33,518 nucleotides of DNA from Alkalinema sp. CACIAM 70d (GTDB taxonomy: Bacteria; Cyanobacteriota; Cyanobacteriia; Leptolyngbyales; Leptolyngbyaceae): NCBI GenBank assembly GCA_002148405.1, contig MUGG01000034.1, forward strand, positions 64,001 through 97,518, in the 5' to 3' direction. The notes under the pieces were generated by a model, which saw nothing but the letters and a program-made list of their open reading frames with translations, did not search any database and was not told the DNA's origin. Numbering within the stretch: position 1 is the first letter of the stretch; each line of letters opens with the position of its first letter. A program made the translations under genes and the position numbers. Below are positions 23,169 to 31,778 of this stretch, piece by piece.

Positions 23169-24518
23169 ATGTCTCGGAAGAATCTAGCGCTTTCACGGCG
23201 CAAATTTGTGCTGACTGCGAGCGCTACTGCTATGAGTTCTATTCTTCTGAAGGGCTGTCTGGGCAATCCGCCTGAAGATAAACCAGCGGTTTCTGGATCA
23301 CCAACTGTGGCTGCGGGTTCTGCTGTCAAAGCGGGAGAAGAACCTGAGGTCAAAACTGCGAAACTGGGCTACCTCCCGATCGTGGAATCTGCGCCCTTAA
23401 TTATTGCCTCAGCCAAAGGCTTTTTCGCTAAATATGGCATGACCGATGTCAAAGTGGAAAAGCAAGCCAACTGGGGTGCGGCGCGGGATAATGTCAAAAT
23501 TGGCTCCGGCGGTGGCGGAATTGATGGGGGCCAGTGGCAAATGCCGATGCCCTACCTGATTACTGAAGGGATTATTACTGATGGGGCAAAAATCCCAATG
23601 TATATCCTCTGTCAGCTCAACACTCAGGGCAACGGAATCGCGATCGCGAACAAACACAAAGGGAAAAACGTTGGACTGAAGGCAGATCCGAAGTACTTTG
23701 CAGACCTCAAAGCAAGTGGCAATCGGTTCAAGGCCGCCTATACCTTCCCGAAAGCCAACCAAGATTTTTGGATTCGCTATTGGTTAGCGGGGAATGGCAT
23801 TGATCCCGATTCGGAAGTGGATTTGCTAACGGTTCCTGCATCCCAAACCGTAGCGGATATGAAACGGGGGGCAATGGATGCCTTTAGTACGGGAGATCCC
23901 TGGCCCTACCGGATTGTGGCCGATGACATTGGCTTTATTTCAGCCCTCACGTCAGAATTGTGGCAGGCCCATCCAGAAGAATATTTCGCAGTGCGTCAGG
24001 ATTGGGCTGATAAACATCCCAAGGCTACAAAAGCGCTCCTTAAAGCCATTATGGAGGCCCAGCAATGGTGTGATGACTTCAGAAACCGTAAGGAAATGAC
24101 AGCCATCCTCGCCCAGCGTGAATACTTCGGTGTTCCAGAAAAGGTGCTCGAAGAACCCCTCATGGGTAAATACAATCTGGGTGAACGCACGATCGATGAT
24201 CAGCAGCAATCGGTTCTCTATTGGAAGGACAAACGAGGTAGCGTGTCCTATCCCTACCAGAGCCATGACCTGTGGTTCCTGACCGAAAGCCATCGTTGGA
24301 ACTTCCTGGATAAAGGCCAGTATGAGTCTGCGAAAGCCCTGATCAGCAAGGTCAACCGCGAGGATATCTGGAAGCAATGCGCCCAGGAAATTGGCGTCCC
24401 GGCCAGCGATATTCCCAGCGACAAATCTCGGGGTATTGAGGAATTCTTCGATGGCGTAAAGTTTGACCCCGCCAACCCAGAGGCCTACCTCAGCAGCCTC
24501 AAGATTAAGCGGGTGTAG
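23169..24518 (+). CDS. cmpA: Bicarbonate-binding lipoprotein CmpA (copy 1)
   Basis: This 449-residue substrate-binding protein has a twin-arginine start (SRRKFVLTA) and a lipobox ending at Cys30 (LLKGC), so it is probably exported folded and anchored on the outer face of the plasma membrane. It follows CmpA closely: Trp102, [13 protein letters not shown] (117-128), [14 protein letters not shown] with Thr192 and Gln198, [11 protein letters not shown], and HPEEY with Glu271 where nitrate-binding NrtA has Lys269. Those Thr, Gln and Glu positions distinguish bicarbonate-binding CmpA from NrtA (Koropatkin structures), so bicarbonate is the likely ligand. AAGGAGGG precedes ATG 23169 by 4 nt. It heads the operon cmpABCD; expression in cyanobacteria is induced by low CO2, and the leader here is long and structured. 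Confidence 0.94.
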   Translation: MSRKNLALSRRKFVLTASATAMSSILLKGCLGNPPEDKPAVSGSPTVAAGSAVKAGEEPEVKTAKLGYLPIVESAPLIIASAKGFFAKYGMTDVKVEKQANWGAARDNVKIGSGGGGIDGGQWQMPMPYLITEGIITDGAKIPMYILCQLNTQGNGIAIANKHKGKNVGLKADPKYFADLKASGNRFKAAYTFPKANQDFWIRYWLAGNGIDPDSEVDLLTVPASQTVADMKRGAMDAFSTGDPWPYRIVADDIGFISALTSELWQAHPEEYFAVRQDWADKHPKATKALLKAIMEAQQWCDDFRNRKEMTAILAQREYFGVPEKVLEEPLMGKYNLGERTIDDQQQSVLYWKDKRGSVSYPYQSHDLWFLTESHRWNFLDKGQYESAKALISKVNREDIWKQCAQEIGVPASDIPSDKSRGIEEFFDGVKFDPANPEAYLSSLKIKRV

Positions 24519-24537
24519 TGAGTCCGATCTCCCTTCC

Positions 24538-24552
24538 CACTGCAAGAGCAAG
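24538..24552 (+). repeat. 15-bp inverted repeat, left copy, upstream of cmpB
   Basis: CACTGCAAGAGCAAG in the cmpA-cmpB gap is the exact reverse complement of 25409-25423 in the cmpB-cmpC gap, so the cmpB gene is flanked by inverted copies. Confidence 0.85.
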
Positions 24553-24574
24553 TTTATTAAGGAGAACTTGAATT

Positions 24575-25402
24575 ATGACCATTGCCCAAAAGCGCCCCAC
24601 CAGTTCGGGCTTTGCCTTAGATGCTAAGATGCGTCAACGGATCGATGATGTTTTAACGCCTGTTGTAACGTTGTTAATTCTGTTGGCAATCTGGCAGTTT
24701 TTCTCATTGTTCAATCAAAATCTTCCTGGCCCAATTCGGGTTGTTCAAGAAACCTGGAAGTTAATTCTCTATCCGTTCTATGACAAAGGTGGTACGGATA
24801 AGGGGTTATTCTGGCAGGTGTTTGCCAGCTTGCAACGGGTCGCGATCGGGTATACCTTTGCTGCTATCGTTGGGATTTCCGTTGGCATTATCATTGGCTT
24901 AAACAAACGGATCTACAAAGGACTCGATCCAATTTTCCAAATTCTGCGAACCGTCCCGCCCTTGGCTTGGGTTCCGATCGCCCTAGCAGCCCTGCAACAG
25001 AACCAACCGGCAGCTTTGTTCGTCATTTTCATTACCGCTGTTTGGCCGATTCTGATTAACACGTCCGTTGGTGTTAAACAAATTCCCCAGGACTACACCA
25101 ACGTGGCCCAAGTGCTGCAACTGCCTAAGTCGGAGTTTTACTTTAAGATTCTCTTCCCCTCCGCCTTACCCTACATCTTCACCGGCCTCCGCATTGCCAT
25201 TGGCTTGGCTTGGTTGGCAATCATCGCAGCAGAAATCGTTATGTCCGGGATTGTAGGGATTGGCTTCTTCATCTGGAATGCTTACCAAAATGGCCAAGTG
25301 AGCGAAATTATTTTGGCGCTAGTCTACATCGGCTTGGTGGGCTGGGGGTTGGATAAGTTGATGGAATGGTTACAATCTCGTATCCTCCCCGGCCAGCGCT
25401 AA
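24575..25402 (+). CDS. cmpB: Bicarbonate ABC transporter permease CmpB (copy 1)
   Basis: This 275-residue inner-membrane protein has about six hydrophobic helices and the BPD-transporter EAA loop VLQLPKSEFYFKILFPSALP (about 177-196), followed by YIFTGLRIAIGLAW, which docks on the ATPase subunits. It begins after a 56-bp gap behind cmpA with AAGGAG about 10 nt upstream. A homodimer forms the translocation path for bicarbonate delivered by CmpA. The residue segment ILRTVPPLAWVPIALAALQ is shared almost exactly with the second CmpB in this window, confirming paralogy. The downstream 149-bp gap to cmpC contains two hairpins, which may set relative levels of the ATPase subunits. Confidence 0.94.
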   Translation: MTIAQKRPTSSGFALDAKMRQRIDDVLTPVVTLLILLAIWQFFSLFNQNLPGPIRVVQETWKLILYPFYDKGGTDKGLFWQVFASLQRVAIGYTFAAIVGISVGIIIGLNKRIYKGLDPIFQILRTVPPLAWVPIALAALQQNQPAALFVIFITAVWPILINTSVGVKQIPQDYTNVAQVLQLPKSEFYFKILFPSALPYIFTGLRIAIGLAWLAIIAAEIVMSGIVGIGFFIWNAYQNGQVSEIILALVYIGLVGWGLDKLMEWLQSRILPGQR

Positions 25403-25408
25403 TCTCGG

Positions 25409-25430
25409 CTTGCTCTTGCAGTGCAAGAGC
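25409..25430 (+). promoter_or_regulatory. Hairpin 1 in the cmpB-cmpC spacer (with right copy of the 15-bp inverted repeat)
   Basis: GCTCTTGCA (25412-25420) and TGCAAGAGC (25422-25430) are exact inverted arms. Positions 25409-25423 are also the reverse complement of 24538-24552. There is no T-run directly after it, so full termination is not expected. Confidence 0.6.
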
Positions 25431-25489
25431 GGTGGGAGAGACAAAACAGGATTTTCATTCTGTTCTCCTCTGTTTTCGTTTCTCTCACC
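25431..25489 (+). promoter_or_regulatory. Hairpin 2 in the cmpB-cmpC spacer
   Basis: GGTGGGAGAGACAAAACAG (25431-25449) pairs imperfectly with the segment 25470-25489 (CTGTTTT, then TCTCTCACC), with small bulges. It follows hairpin 1 directly. The long, bulged stem may slow RNase decay or attenuate transcription before cmpC. Confidence 0.5.
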
Positions 25490-25551
25490 TTTTCTAATCT
25501 TGGATTGGTAGAAAGCATTCCCATCATTTCAGAATTGCGGGAGCCAGTATC

Positions 25552-27555
25552 ATGACTTTTGTTACGGTTGAGAACTTAGAGAAAACCTTCGACCTCAGTG
25601 GAGGTGGGCAATACGTTGCACTGAAGGGCATTGAGTTAAACATCGAGAAAGGGGAATTTATCTCGCTAATTGGTCACTCCGGGTGTGGTAAATCAACGCT
25701 GTTGAATATGGTGGCGGGATTGGATTTGCCAACGGATGGGGTAGTGATGTTGCAGGGCGAACAAATCCTGCGTCCCGGCCCCGATCGCATGGTCGTGTTC
25801 CAGAACTATTCCCTCTTGCCTTGGATGACCGTGCGGGAAAACATCCGGTTGGCGGTGAAAAATGTGCTATCCCATCTCTCCAAGGCAGAGCAGGAAGAAG
25901 TCATCGAACGCCACATTGATATGGTGGGTCTGCGCCACGCCGCCGACAAGCCCCCTGAGCAATTGTCCGGTGGGATGAAGCAACGGGTGGCGATCGCCCG
26001 CGCCCTGGCCATCCGTCCCAAATTGCTGTTGTTAGACGAACCCTTTGGGGCACTGGATGCCTTGACTCGCGGTAACCTGCAAGAGCAGTTAATGAAGATT
26101 TGCGAGGAAAACAAAGTCACCGCAATTATGGTGACCCACGATGTGGATGAGGCGATTTTGCTCAGCGATCGGGTCGTGATGCTGACCAACGGGCCAGAGT
26201 CCAACATTGGCCAAATCCTGGAAGTGGATATTCCCCGGCCCCGCAAGCGCATGGAAGTGGTGGAGCATCCCAACTACTACAAGTACCGCAGCGAAATCAT
26301 CTACTTCCTGAACCAACAGAAGTTGATTAAAAAACTCCGCGCTCGCAAGCAAACCGTGGTATCCCGCCATGGCTTAGAAAAGGTCAACTTGGAAATCGGC
26401 TTTTTGCCCCTGGTGGCCTGTGCCCCGATCGTCATTGCCAAGGAAAAAGGTTTCTTTGCCCACCATGGCTTGGATGAAGTGAACCTGGTGCGGGAATCCA
26501 GTTGGCGGGGGATTCAGGATGGCATTGCCGGAGGCTACATGGATGCGGCCTTGATGCCGTCGGGAATGCCCGTCTGGATGACCGTGGGCGGTATGAATGA
26601 CAAGCCCGTTCCCGTCGCCACATCGTTGACCCTGACCCGCAACGGTAACGCGATCGCCTTGAATAAACGCTTTGCCGATCAGGGCATTCGCAGCCTCGAT
26701 GATCTGAAGCGCTTTTTGCGAGCAACTCCAGATACCAAGCATATCTTTGGGGTGGCGCACCCGGCCTCTTCCCACAACCTGCTCCTGCGCTATTGGTTAG
26801 CGGCGGGGGGCATTGACCCTGACAAGGATGTGGAAGTGCTGCCCTTACCGCCCGCGCAGATGGTTGCTAACTTGCAAGCGGGAACGATCGATGGCTATTC
26901 GATCGGAGAACCCTGGGTCACGCGGGCCGTTGTGGAAGAAACGGGTTACGAAATTGCCACGGACTTGGAAATCTGGAACGGCCACCCCGGTAAGGTGCTC
27001 GGCGTGCGGGAGGACTGGGCCTTAGCCTATCCCAACACCCACGTGGCCTTGGTCAAAGCGTTGCTGGAAGCTTGCCAGTACTGCGCTGATCCGGCCCACC
27101 ATGGCGAAGTGCGCGAGATTCTCTCCCAAGCGGAGTACTTATCCATGGATCACGAGTACATTTACCTGAGTGATCAGCAACAGGCCACCTGTAGCGTTAC
27201 CCAAGACACGCGCCAACTCTCCCACCACATTTTCTTTGGGGGCACGGCCAACCGTCCCAGCCGCACGGAAAATCTGTGGTTGCTGACCCAACTGGCCCGT
27301 TGGGGGGATGTGGCCTTTCCCCGCAATTGGGTGGAGGTGCTGGAACGGGTGTGTAAGGTGAGTGTGTTTAGTGTGGCCGCACGGGAATTGGGCCTGTCCG
27401 ACATAACGACCTACAGCCGAGGCGCGATCGAGCTCTTTGATGGCAAGACGTTTACCGCCGATGACCCGATCAGTTATCTCAATAGCCTAGAGATTAAACA
27501 TGACATTTACATGGCGGATGTCATGTTGGGGGTACCTACGGCACGGGCTGCTTAA
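25552..27555 (+). CDS. cmpC: CmpC (copy 1): ABC ATPase fused to a CmpA-like domain
   Basis: This 667-residue protein has an ABC ATPase at residues 1-265: Walker A GHSGCGKST (41-49), Q-loop FQNYSLLPW, signature LSGGMKQ (about 138-144) and Walker B LLLLDEPFGALDA, followed by a switch His in MVTHDVDEA. From about 280 a substrate-binding-protein-like domain begins (LEIGFLPLVACAPIVIAKEKGFF), includes SSWRGIQDGIAGGY and a SIGEPWVTRAV motif, and ends in SYLNSLEIKHDIYMADV. In NrtC and CmpC this extra domain regulates transport or senses ligand; it is a hallmark of these two systems. The domain lacks a signal peptide and acts in the cytosol. Length fits known CmpC. Adjacent cmpA copy supports bicarbonate. 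Confidence 0.94.
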   Translation: MTFVTVENLEKTFDLSGGGQYVALKGIELNIEKGEFISLIGHSGCGKSTLLNMVAGLDLPTDGVVMLQGEQILRPGPDRMVVFQNYSLLPWMTVRENIRLAVKNVLSHLSKAEQEEVIERHIDMVGLRHAADKPPEQLSGGMKQRVAIARALAIRPKLLLLDEPFGALDALTRGNLQEQLMKICEENKVTAIMVTHDVDEAILLSDRVVMLTNGPESNIGQILEVDIPRPRKRMEVVEHPNYYKYRSEIIYFLNQQKLIKKLRARKQTVVSRHGLEKVNLEIGFLPLVACAPIVIAKEKGFFAHHGLDEVNLVRESSWRGIQDGIAGGYMDAALMPSGMPVWMTVGGMNDKPVPVATSLTLTRNGNAIALNKRFADQGIRSLDDLKRFLRATPDTKHIFGVAHPASSHNLLLRYWLAAGGIDPDKDVEVLPLPPAQMVANLQAGTIDGYSIGEPWVTRAVVEETGYEIATDLEIWNGHPGKVLGVREDWALAYPNTHVALVKALLEACQYCADPAHHGEVREILSQAEYLSMDHEYIYLSDQQQATCSVTQDTRQLSHHIFFGGTANRPSRTENLWLLTQLARWGDVAFPRNWVEVLERVCKVSVFSVAARELGLSDITTYSRGAIELFDGKTFTADDPISYLNSLEIKHDIYMADVMLGVPTARAA

Positions 27556-27649
27556 TCCAGCCATTGCCCCAGCCATTGCCTAGCTTCTGAAATGGCCTAG
27601 CTTCTGAAACTGGTTCGCTCTGACTCACAATTGCCCAGGAATTCAGTCT
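27556..27649 (+). repeat. Two short tandem duplications in the cmpC-cmpD spacer
   Basis: CCAGCCATTGCC is repeated exactly twice at 27557-27580, and CCTAGCTTCTGAAA occurs at 27579-27592 and 27596-27609 with a 17-bp period. Together they fill over half of this 94-bp spacer. Confidence 0.85.
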
Positions 27650-28519
27650 ATGAAAACGTTATCTGCTCCAGAGTCTATGGTTAGTACCTCCAAAAACCCT
27701 CGATCGATCGGTTCAACGGCAACCGCCGATGAGTTCCTAGTTCTCAAGGATGTCAAAAAGAGTTTCCCTACCCCCAACGGCGAGTATGTCGTGCTGGATG
27801 GCGTCAATTTGACGATTAAGCAGGGTGAATTTATCTGTCTGATTGGGCACTCCGGCTGTGGCAAATCGACGTTGCTTAATATGGTCAGCGGCTTTTCCCA
27901 ACCCACGGCGGGCACGGTGAAACTGAAAGGCCAATCAATCACCCGACCCGGCCCCGATCGCATGGTGGTGTTCCAGGGCTATGCGCTGCTGCCTTGGCTG
28001 ACGGTGTACGAAAACGTCTACCTGGCCGTCAATGCCGTCTATCCCGATAAATCCAAGGGTGAAAAGGACGACATTGTTAAAGAGCACCTAAAAATGGTGG
28101 GCTTGTTGGAAGCGATGGAAAAAACGCCGCCGCAAATTTCCGGGGGGATGCGGCAACGGGTGGCGATCGCGCGGGCGCTGTCGATCCGGCCCGAAGTGCT
28201 GGTTCTGGATGAACCCTTTGGGGCGCTGGATGCCATTACCAAAGAAGAACTTCAGGAGGAATTGCTAAAAATCTGGAATAATAGCCGCAACACCGTGTTG
28301 ATGATTACCCACGACATCGATGAAGCGCTGTTTCTTGCAGACAAGTTGGTCATGATGACCAACGGGCCAGCGGCACAGATTGGCGAAGTGCTAGAAATTC
28401 CCTTCAAGCGCCCCCGCGATCGCAGTCGTATTATGGAAATGCCGGAATATTACAAGATTCGTAACTACGCCCTCGATTTCTTGTACAACCGCTTTGCCCA
28501 TGACGATACAGCAGAGTAA
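27650..28519 (+). CDS. cmpD: Bicarbonate transporter ATPase CmpD (copy 1)
   Basis: This 289-residue ABC ATPase has Walker A GHSGCGKST (66-74), Q-loop FQGYALLPW, signature ISGGMRQRVAIARAL, Walker B VLVLDEPFGALDA and the switch MITHDIDEA. It has a ~25-residue N-terminal extension before the ABC domain and, unlike CmpC, no binding-protein domain. In NrtABCD/CmpABCD transporters the two different ATPases form a heterodimer, of which CmpD is the catalytic partner without the regulatory domain. The N-terminal Met at 27650 has AGGA at 10 nt; a Met at residue 10 is an alternative. It closes the first operon. Confidence 0.92.
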   Translation: MKTLSAPESMVSTSKNPRSIGSTATADEFLVLKDVKKSFPTPNGEYVVLDGVNLTIKQGEFICLIGHSGCGKSTLLNMVSGFSQPTAGTVKLKGQSITRPGPDRMVVFQGYALLPWLTVYENVYLAVNAVYPDKSKGEKDDIVKEHLKMVGLLEAMEKTPPQISGGMRQRVAIARALSIRPEVLVLDEPFGALDAITKEELQEELLKIWNNSRNTVLMITHDIDEALFLADKLVMMTNGPAAQIGEVLEIPFKRPRDRSRIMEMPEYYKIRNYALDFLYNRFAHDDTAE

Positions 28520-29191
28520 TGGATTGAATCGAGTCTATTCTTGCAATTCAAACGTTGCCTGAAATTAGCTTCAGCAACCATCGAGTAATATTTTCAGTTT
28601 TGATTAGTTACATCAGTCCAGGTCTATTGATTCTGGACGATTTTTCATGTTCGACAGACGGGATAGAATCTAATCAATACATTTGAAAGTATTGGTAAGC
28701 AAGGGTTTTAGGATTTGTTTCAGTTGATGAAGAACGCATGAAGCCATCAGGGATTGATCGAAACGCATACCACCTATAGAAAGGGGGCGTGGTATGACAG
28801 TCTTTTCTTATATTAGGTATTGAGGAAAACGCATTTGTTCATCCCCCCACCCTATTTACAGATTTGCTAAACACGGTAAGCTTAGTTTTAAGAAATTTCT
28901 TGAACCCGCTAAGCAGTGGCTCATTAGATTTCATAACTACGATCGTTGCTTCAAAAAATCAGCCCCTGAATTGAACTGTCTCAATTCGGCTCGATGACTT
29001 GAAAAACAGTCGTAATGTTGAAACCCAGTGAGCTATCTGAATCCCATTTTCTATTAAGGATGGTTTTGAACTGCAACAGTTGATGAGTTCTTACTGACGA
29101 GTAGGGATGAATTCTATTTTATATTCTCAACTGTAATTGGCTCTGATCGCAATCTCATTCGATCGTTCTATTCATCTGTCAGGTTTTCTCC
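28520..29191 (+). promoter_or_regulatory. Long intergenic leader of the second cmp operon
   Basis: No gene was found in this 672-bp A+T-rich spacer. It contains an inverted repeat CATACCAC/GTGGTATG at 28766-28796, a stem GCTTAG/CTAAGC at 28880-28914 enclosing the 12-bp palindrome AAGAAATTTCTT (28890-28901), and a perfect stem GAATTGA/TCAATTC at 28968-28987. The dyad TTTA-N9-TAAA near 28852-28872 resembles but does not equal the CmpR consensus. Promoter of cmpA2 presumably lies here; a separate promoter is also suggested by the length. Confidence 0.55.
28766..28796 (+). terminator. Possible terminator after cmpD
   Basis: An 8-bp inverted repeat CATACCAC/GTGGTATG has a 15-nt loop and is followed by GACAGTCTTTTCTT, a weak T-rich tract. 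It could terminate the first cmp operon 250 bp after its last stop, or form part of the next leader. Confidence 0.35.
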
Positions 29192-30565
29192 ATGAAACAG
29201 CCATTACGTTCGTTCTCGCGTCGTCATTTTTTGTTAACCGCAGGGGTTTCGGCGGGTGCGGCGTTGATGAAGGGGTGTTCTCTGAATCCACCGTCTCCTT
29301 CCAGTTTATCGCCTAAGGCTCAAGCTTTGGAATTAGGTTCGGCGCAAATGCCGGAAGTTCCTGGCATTAAATTAGGGTATATCGCGATCGTAGAGTCTGC
29401 TCCCCTGATTATCGCCCAGGAAAAAGGCTTTTTTGCTCGCCATGGCATGTCCCAGGTGCAAATTGCAAAACAAGCGTCTTGGGGGGCCGCCCGCGACAAT
29501 ATCGAAATTGGTTCTGCTGGTGGCGGGATTGATGGGGGCCAGTGGCAGATGCCCATGCCTCACCTGATTTCTGAAGGCTTGATTACTAAGGGAAATCGCA
29601 AAATTCCCATGGTGGTTCTGGCTCAGCTTTGTACCCACGGAAACGGCATCGCGATCGCGAAAAAGCACATTGGCAAAGGCATTGGTCTTGATCTAACCCA
29701 AGGGGGTGCTCAGTATATTAAAGACCTTGCTGCCGCTGGTACTAAGTTTAAAGCGGCCTACACCTTCCCCAAGGTCAACCAGGATTTCTGGATTCGTTAC
29801 TGGTTAGCAGCGGGTGGAGTTGATCCCAATAAGGATGTGGATCTCTTGGCGGTTCCGGCCTCCCAAACCGTGGCCAACATGCGCACCGAGACGATGGATG
29901 GCTTTAGTACCGGAGATCCTTGGCCCTACCGCATCGTGCGTGACAAGATTGGTTACTTGGCCGTTCTGAATGCCCAGGTGTGGCAAGATCACCCTGAGGA
30001 ATATCTAGCGCTGCGGCGGGATTGGATTGAGAAACACCCGAAAGCAACCAAGGCATTGCTCAAAGCAGTGATGGAAGCGCAGATGTGGTGTGATGATCCC
30101 AAGAACCGGGATGAAATGGTACAAATTCTGGCTCAGCGCAAGTACTTCAATGTGCCGACCCAGTTCCTGCGGGCTCCCTACGAGGGTGAGTATTTCCTAG
30201 GCGATCAGCTGACTAAGATTGTTGATCCTAAGGTGCGGACGATGTACTGGAAGGATAACAAAGCCAGTGTCTCCTATCCTTACCAAAGCCATGAACTGTG
30301 GTTCCTGACCGAAAGCGTGCGTTGGGGTTTCCAACCGCCAGAAATTCTGGGTGAGGCCGATCGCATCATCAAGAGTGTCAACGGTGAGAAGTACTGGAAA
30401 GAAGCTGCGATGGAATTGGCTGCGGTGAATAACCAAATTACAGTCAAGGATATCCCCCAGAGCACATCCCGAGGAATTGAGAAATTCTTTGATGGTGCTG
30501 AGTTTGACCCCAGCAAGCCTAAGGCTTATCTGGATAGTCTGAAGATTAAGGCGATTAAGGCTTAG
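29192..30565 (+). CDS. cmpA2: Bicarbonate-binding lipoprotein CmpA (copy 2)
   Basis: This 457-residue paralogue of the first CmpA also has a twin-arginine start ([10 protein letters not shown]) and a lipobox ending at Cys29 (ALMKGC). It keeps Trp97, [27 protein letters not shown] with Thr191 and Gln197, [11 protein letters not shown] and HPEEY with Glu270, so it too should bind bicarbonate rather than nitrate. A difference is CTHGNGIA where copy 1 has NTQGNGIA, placing His149 near the predicted pocket. Length is 8 residues greater, mainly near the C terminus ([13 protein letters not shown]). It heads a second operon and has its own 672-bp leader. Start ATG 29192 has only a weak CAGG upstream. 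The gene label cmpA2 is a convenience to mark the paralogue. Confidence 0.92.
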   Translation: MKQPLRSFSRRHFLLTAGVSAGAALMKGCSLNPPSPSSLSPKAQALELGSAQMPEVPGIKLGYIAIVESAPLIIAQEKGFFARHGMSQVQIAKQASWGAARDNIEIGSAGGGIDGGQWQMPMPHLISEGLITKGNRKIPMVVLAQLCTHGNGIAIAKKHIGKGIGLDLTQGGAQYIKDLAAAGTKFKAAYTFPKVNQDFWIRYWLAAGGVDPNKDVDLLAVPASQTVANMRTETMDGFSTGDPWPYRIVRDKIGYLAVLNAQVWQDHPEEYLALRRDWIEKHPKATKALLKAVMEAQMWCDDPKNRDEMVQILAQRKYFNVPTQFLRAPYEGEYFLGDQLTKIVDPKVRTMYWKDNKASVSYPYQSHELWFLTESVRWGFQPPEILGEADRIIKSVNGEKYWKEAAMELAAVNNQITVKDIPQSTSRGIEKFFDGAEFDPSKPKAYLDSLKIKAIKA

Positions 30566-30601
30566 TCATTAGAGCTGAGTCTATCCGTTGGCATGGGATA
30601 G

Positions 30602-30653
30602 CTTTGGTTTCAGACTTTGGTTTCAGACTTTGGTTTCAGACTTTAGGTTCAGA
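30602..30653 (+). repeat. 13-bp triplication after cmpA2
   Basis: CTTTGGTTTCAGA occurs three times exactly (30602-30640), with a degenerate fourth copy (CTTTAGGTTCAGA). The core TTTCAGAC also occurs in the 13-bp duplication at 20379-20404. Confidence 0.9.
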
Positions 30654-30770
30654 CCTTCAAGTAACCTGGTTCACTGATTGACCACGCCATGAATTAACTA
30701 GAAATTGACTAACGTGAATTAACTCATTGGTCAATTTGTTCGTAGATGCGTTGGTTCATATAGATATTCA

Positions 30771-30793
30771 AGAATTCATTCGAGAATTCATTC
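30771..30793 (+). repeat. 12-bp duplication before cmpB2
   Basis: AGAATTCATTC occurs at 30771-30781 and 30783-30793 with a 12-bp period, six bases before the GAGGAG ribosome site of cmpB2. Confidence 0.8.
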
Positions 30794-30810
30794 ACACTGA
30801 GGAGAACAGA

Positions 30811-31638
30811 ATGGCAACTGGAACGATCGGCAAGAGCTTTGGCTCTGGTTTCAAGTTTGATAAGTGGGTTAAGGAAGTAGCGCCCCCCGCGATCGCGATT
30901 TTGGCCTTCCTGCTGATTTGGGAGGGATTGTCTGCATCGGGTATCACCCTATTGCCGGGGCCGAGCAGCCTGTTTACCGATGAGCGGACGAGAATGCTGT
31001 TGTTCTATCCCTTCTATGACAACGGCGGCATTGACAAAGGCATGTTCTGGCAAACGATGGCAAGCCTAGGTCGGGTGGGCATCAGCTACACGATCGCGGC
31101 AGTGGTAGGCATTTCCCTAGGGATTGCCATTGGTACTACCCCAGTGTTATCCAAAGCCTTAGATCCGCTGTTCCTCTTCTTGAGAACTGTTCCGCCGCTG
31201 GCTTGGGTACCGATTTCCCTCGCCGCATTAAACAAGAACGAACCCGCTGCATTGTTCGTGATTTTCATTACCGCTGTGTGGCCAATTTTGATTAACACAG
31301 CGGTGGGGGTGAAGGAAATTCCCCAGGATTACAACAACGTTGCTAAAGTGATCCAAATTTCCAGACAGAAGTACTTCTTCAAGATTTTGCTTCCTTCCGC
31401 GCTGCCTTATATCTTCACGGGTTTGCGCGTTGCGATCAGCTTGTCCTGGTTGGCTATTATTGCAGCCGAAATCGTGATGTCTGGGATTGTCGGAATCGGT
31501 TTCTTCATCTGGGAAGCGTACCAAAATAACTACATCAGTGAAGTGGTGTTAGCACTGCTGTACATCGGGATGGTGGGTCTGCTGCTCGATAAATTCATGG
31601 CTTGGTTGCAAACGCTGATCATGAAGGGTCAGTCCTAA
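30811..31638 (+). CDS. cmpB2: Bicarbonate ABC transporter permease CmpB (copy 2)
   Basis: From ATG 30811, with GAGGAG 6 nt upstream, this encodes 275 residues, exactly the length of the first CmpB, which supports the start over a longer TTG frame at 30727. It has about six TM helices and the BPD EAA loop VIQISRQKYFFKILLPSALP, followed by YIFTGLRVAISLSW. The segments FLRTVPPLAWVPISLAAL and AALFVIFITAVWPILINTAVG are almost the same as in copy 1. It should pair with CmpA2 and with ATPases from either operon; whether subunits mix is unknown. The 245-bp gap from cmpA2 is packed with short repeats. The cmpB2-cmpC2 gap is 140 bp. Confidence 0.93.
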   Translation: MATGTIGKSFGSGFKFDKWVKEVAPPAIAILAFLLIWEGLSASGITLLPGPSSLFTDERTRMLLFYPFYDNGGIDKGMFWQTMASLGRVGISYTIAAVVGISLGIAIGTTPVLSKALDPLFLFLRTVPPLAWVPISLAALNKNEPAALFVIFITAVWPILINTAVGVKEIPQDYNNVAKVIQISRQKYFFKILLPSALPYIFTGLRVAISLSWLAIIAAEIVMSGIVGIGFFIWEAYQNNYISEVVLALLYIGMVGLLLDKFMAWLQTLIMKGQS

Positions 31639-31676
31639 GACCCGTTCCAACGTCAGTTGAAAGGTCAGTCCGAAGA
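31624..31676 (+). repeat. 17-bp imperfect duplication of the cmpB2 end
   Basis: The 17 bases spanning the cmpB2 stop (31624-31640) recur at 31660-31676 with two mismatches (AAGGGTCAGTCCTAAGA and AAAGGTCAGTCCGAAGA). Confidence 0.8.
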
Positions 31677-31778
31677 TGAGTCCTAGCATGATGCACCACG
31701 GGATTAAACAGTCTGGGCTGACTGCACTGGATTTACGCAAAACAGCATAACAACCACAGGGATTACAGGAGGGCATGC

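Noticed and set aside
30727..30810. Longer CmpB2 start at TTG 30727.
   Set aside because: The extension runs through a spacer repeat and is not membrane- or signal-like; ATG 30811 has a good ribosome site and gives the same length as CmpB1.
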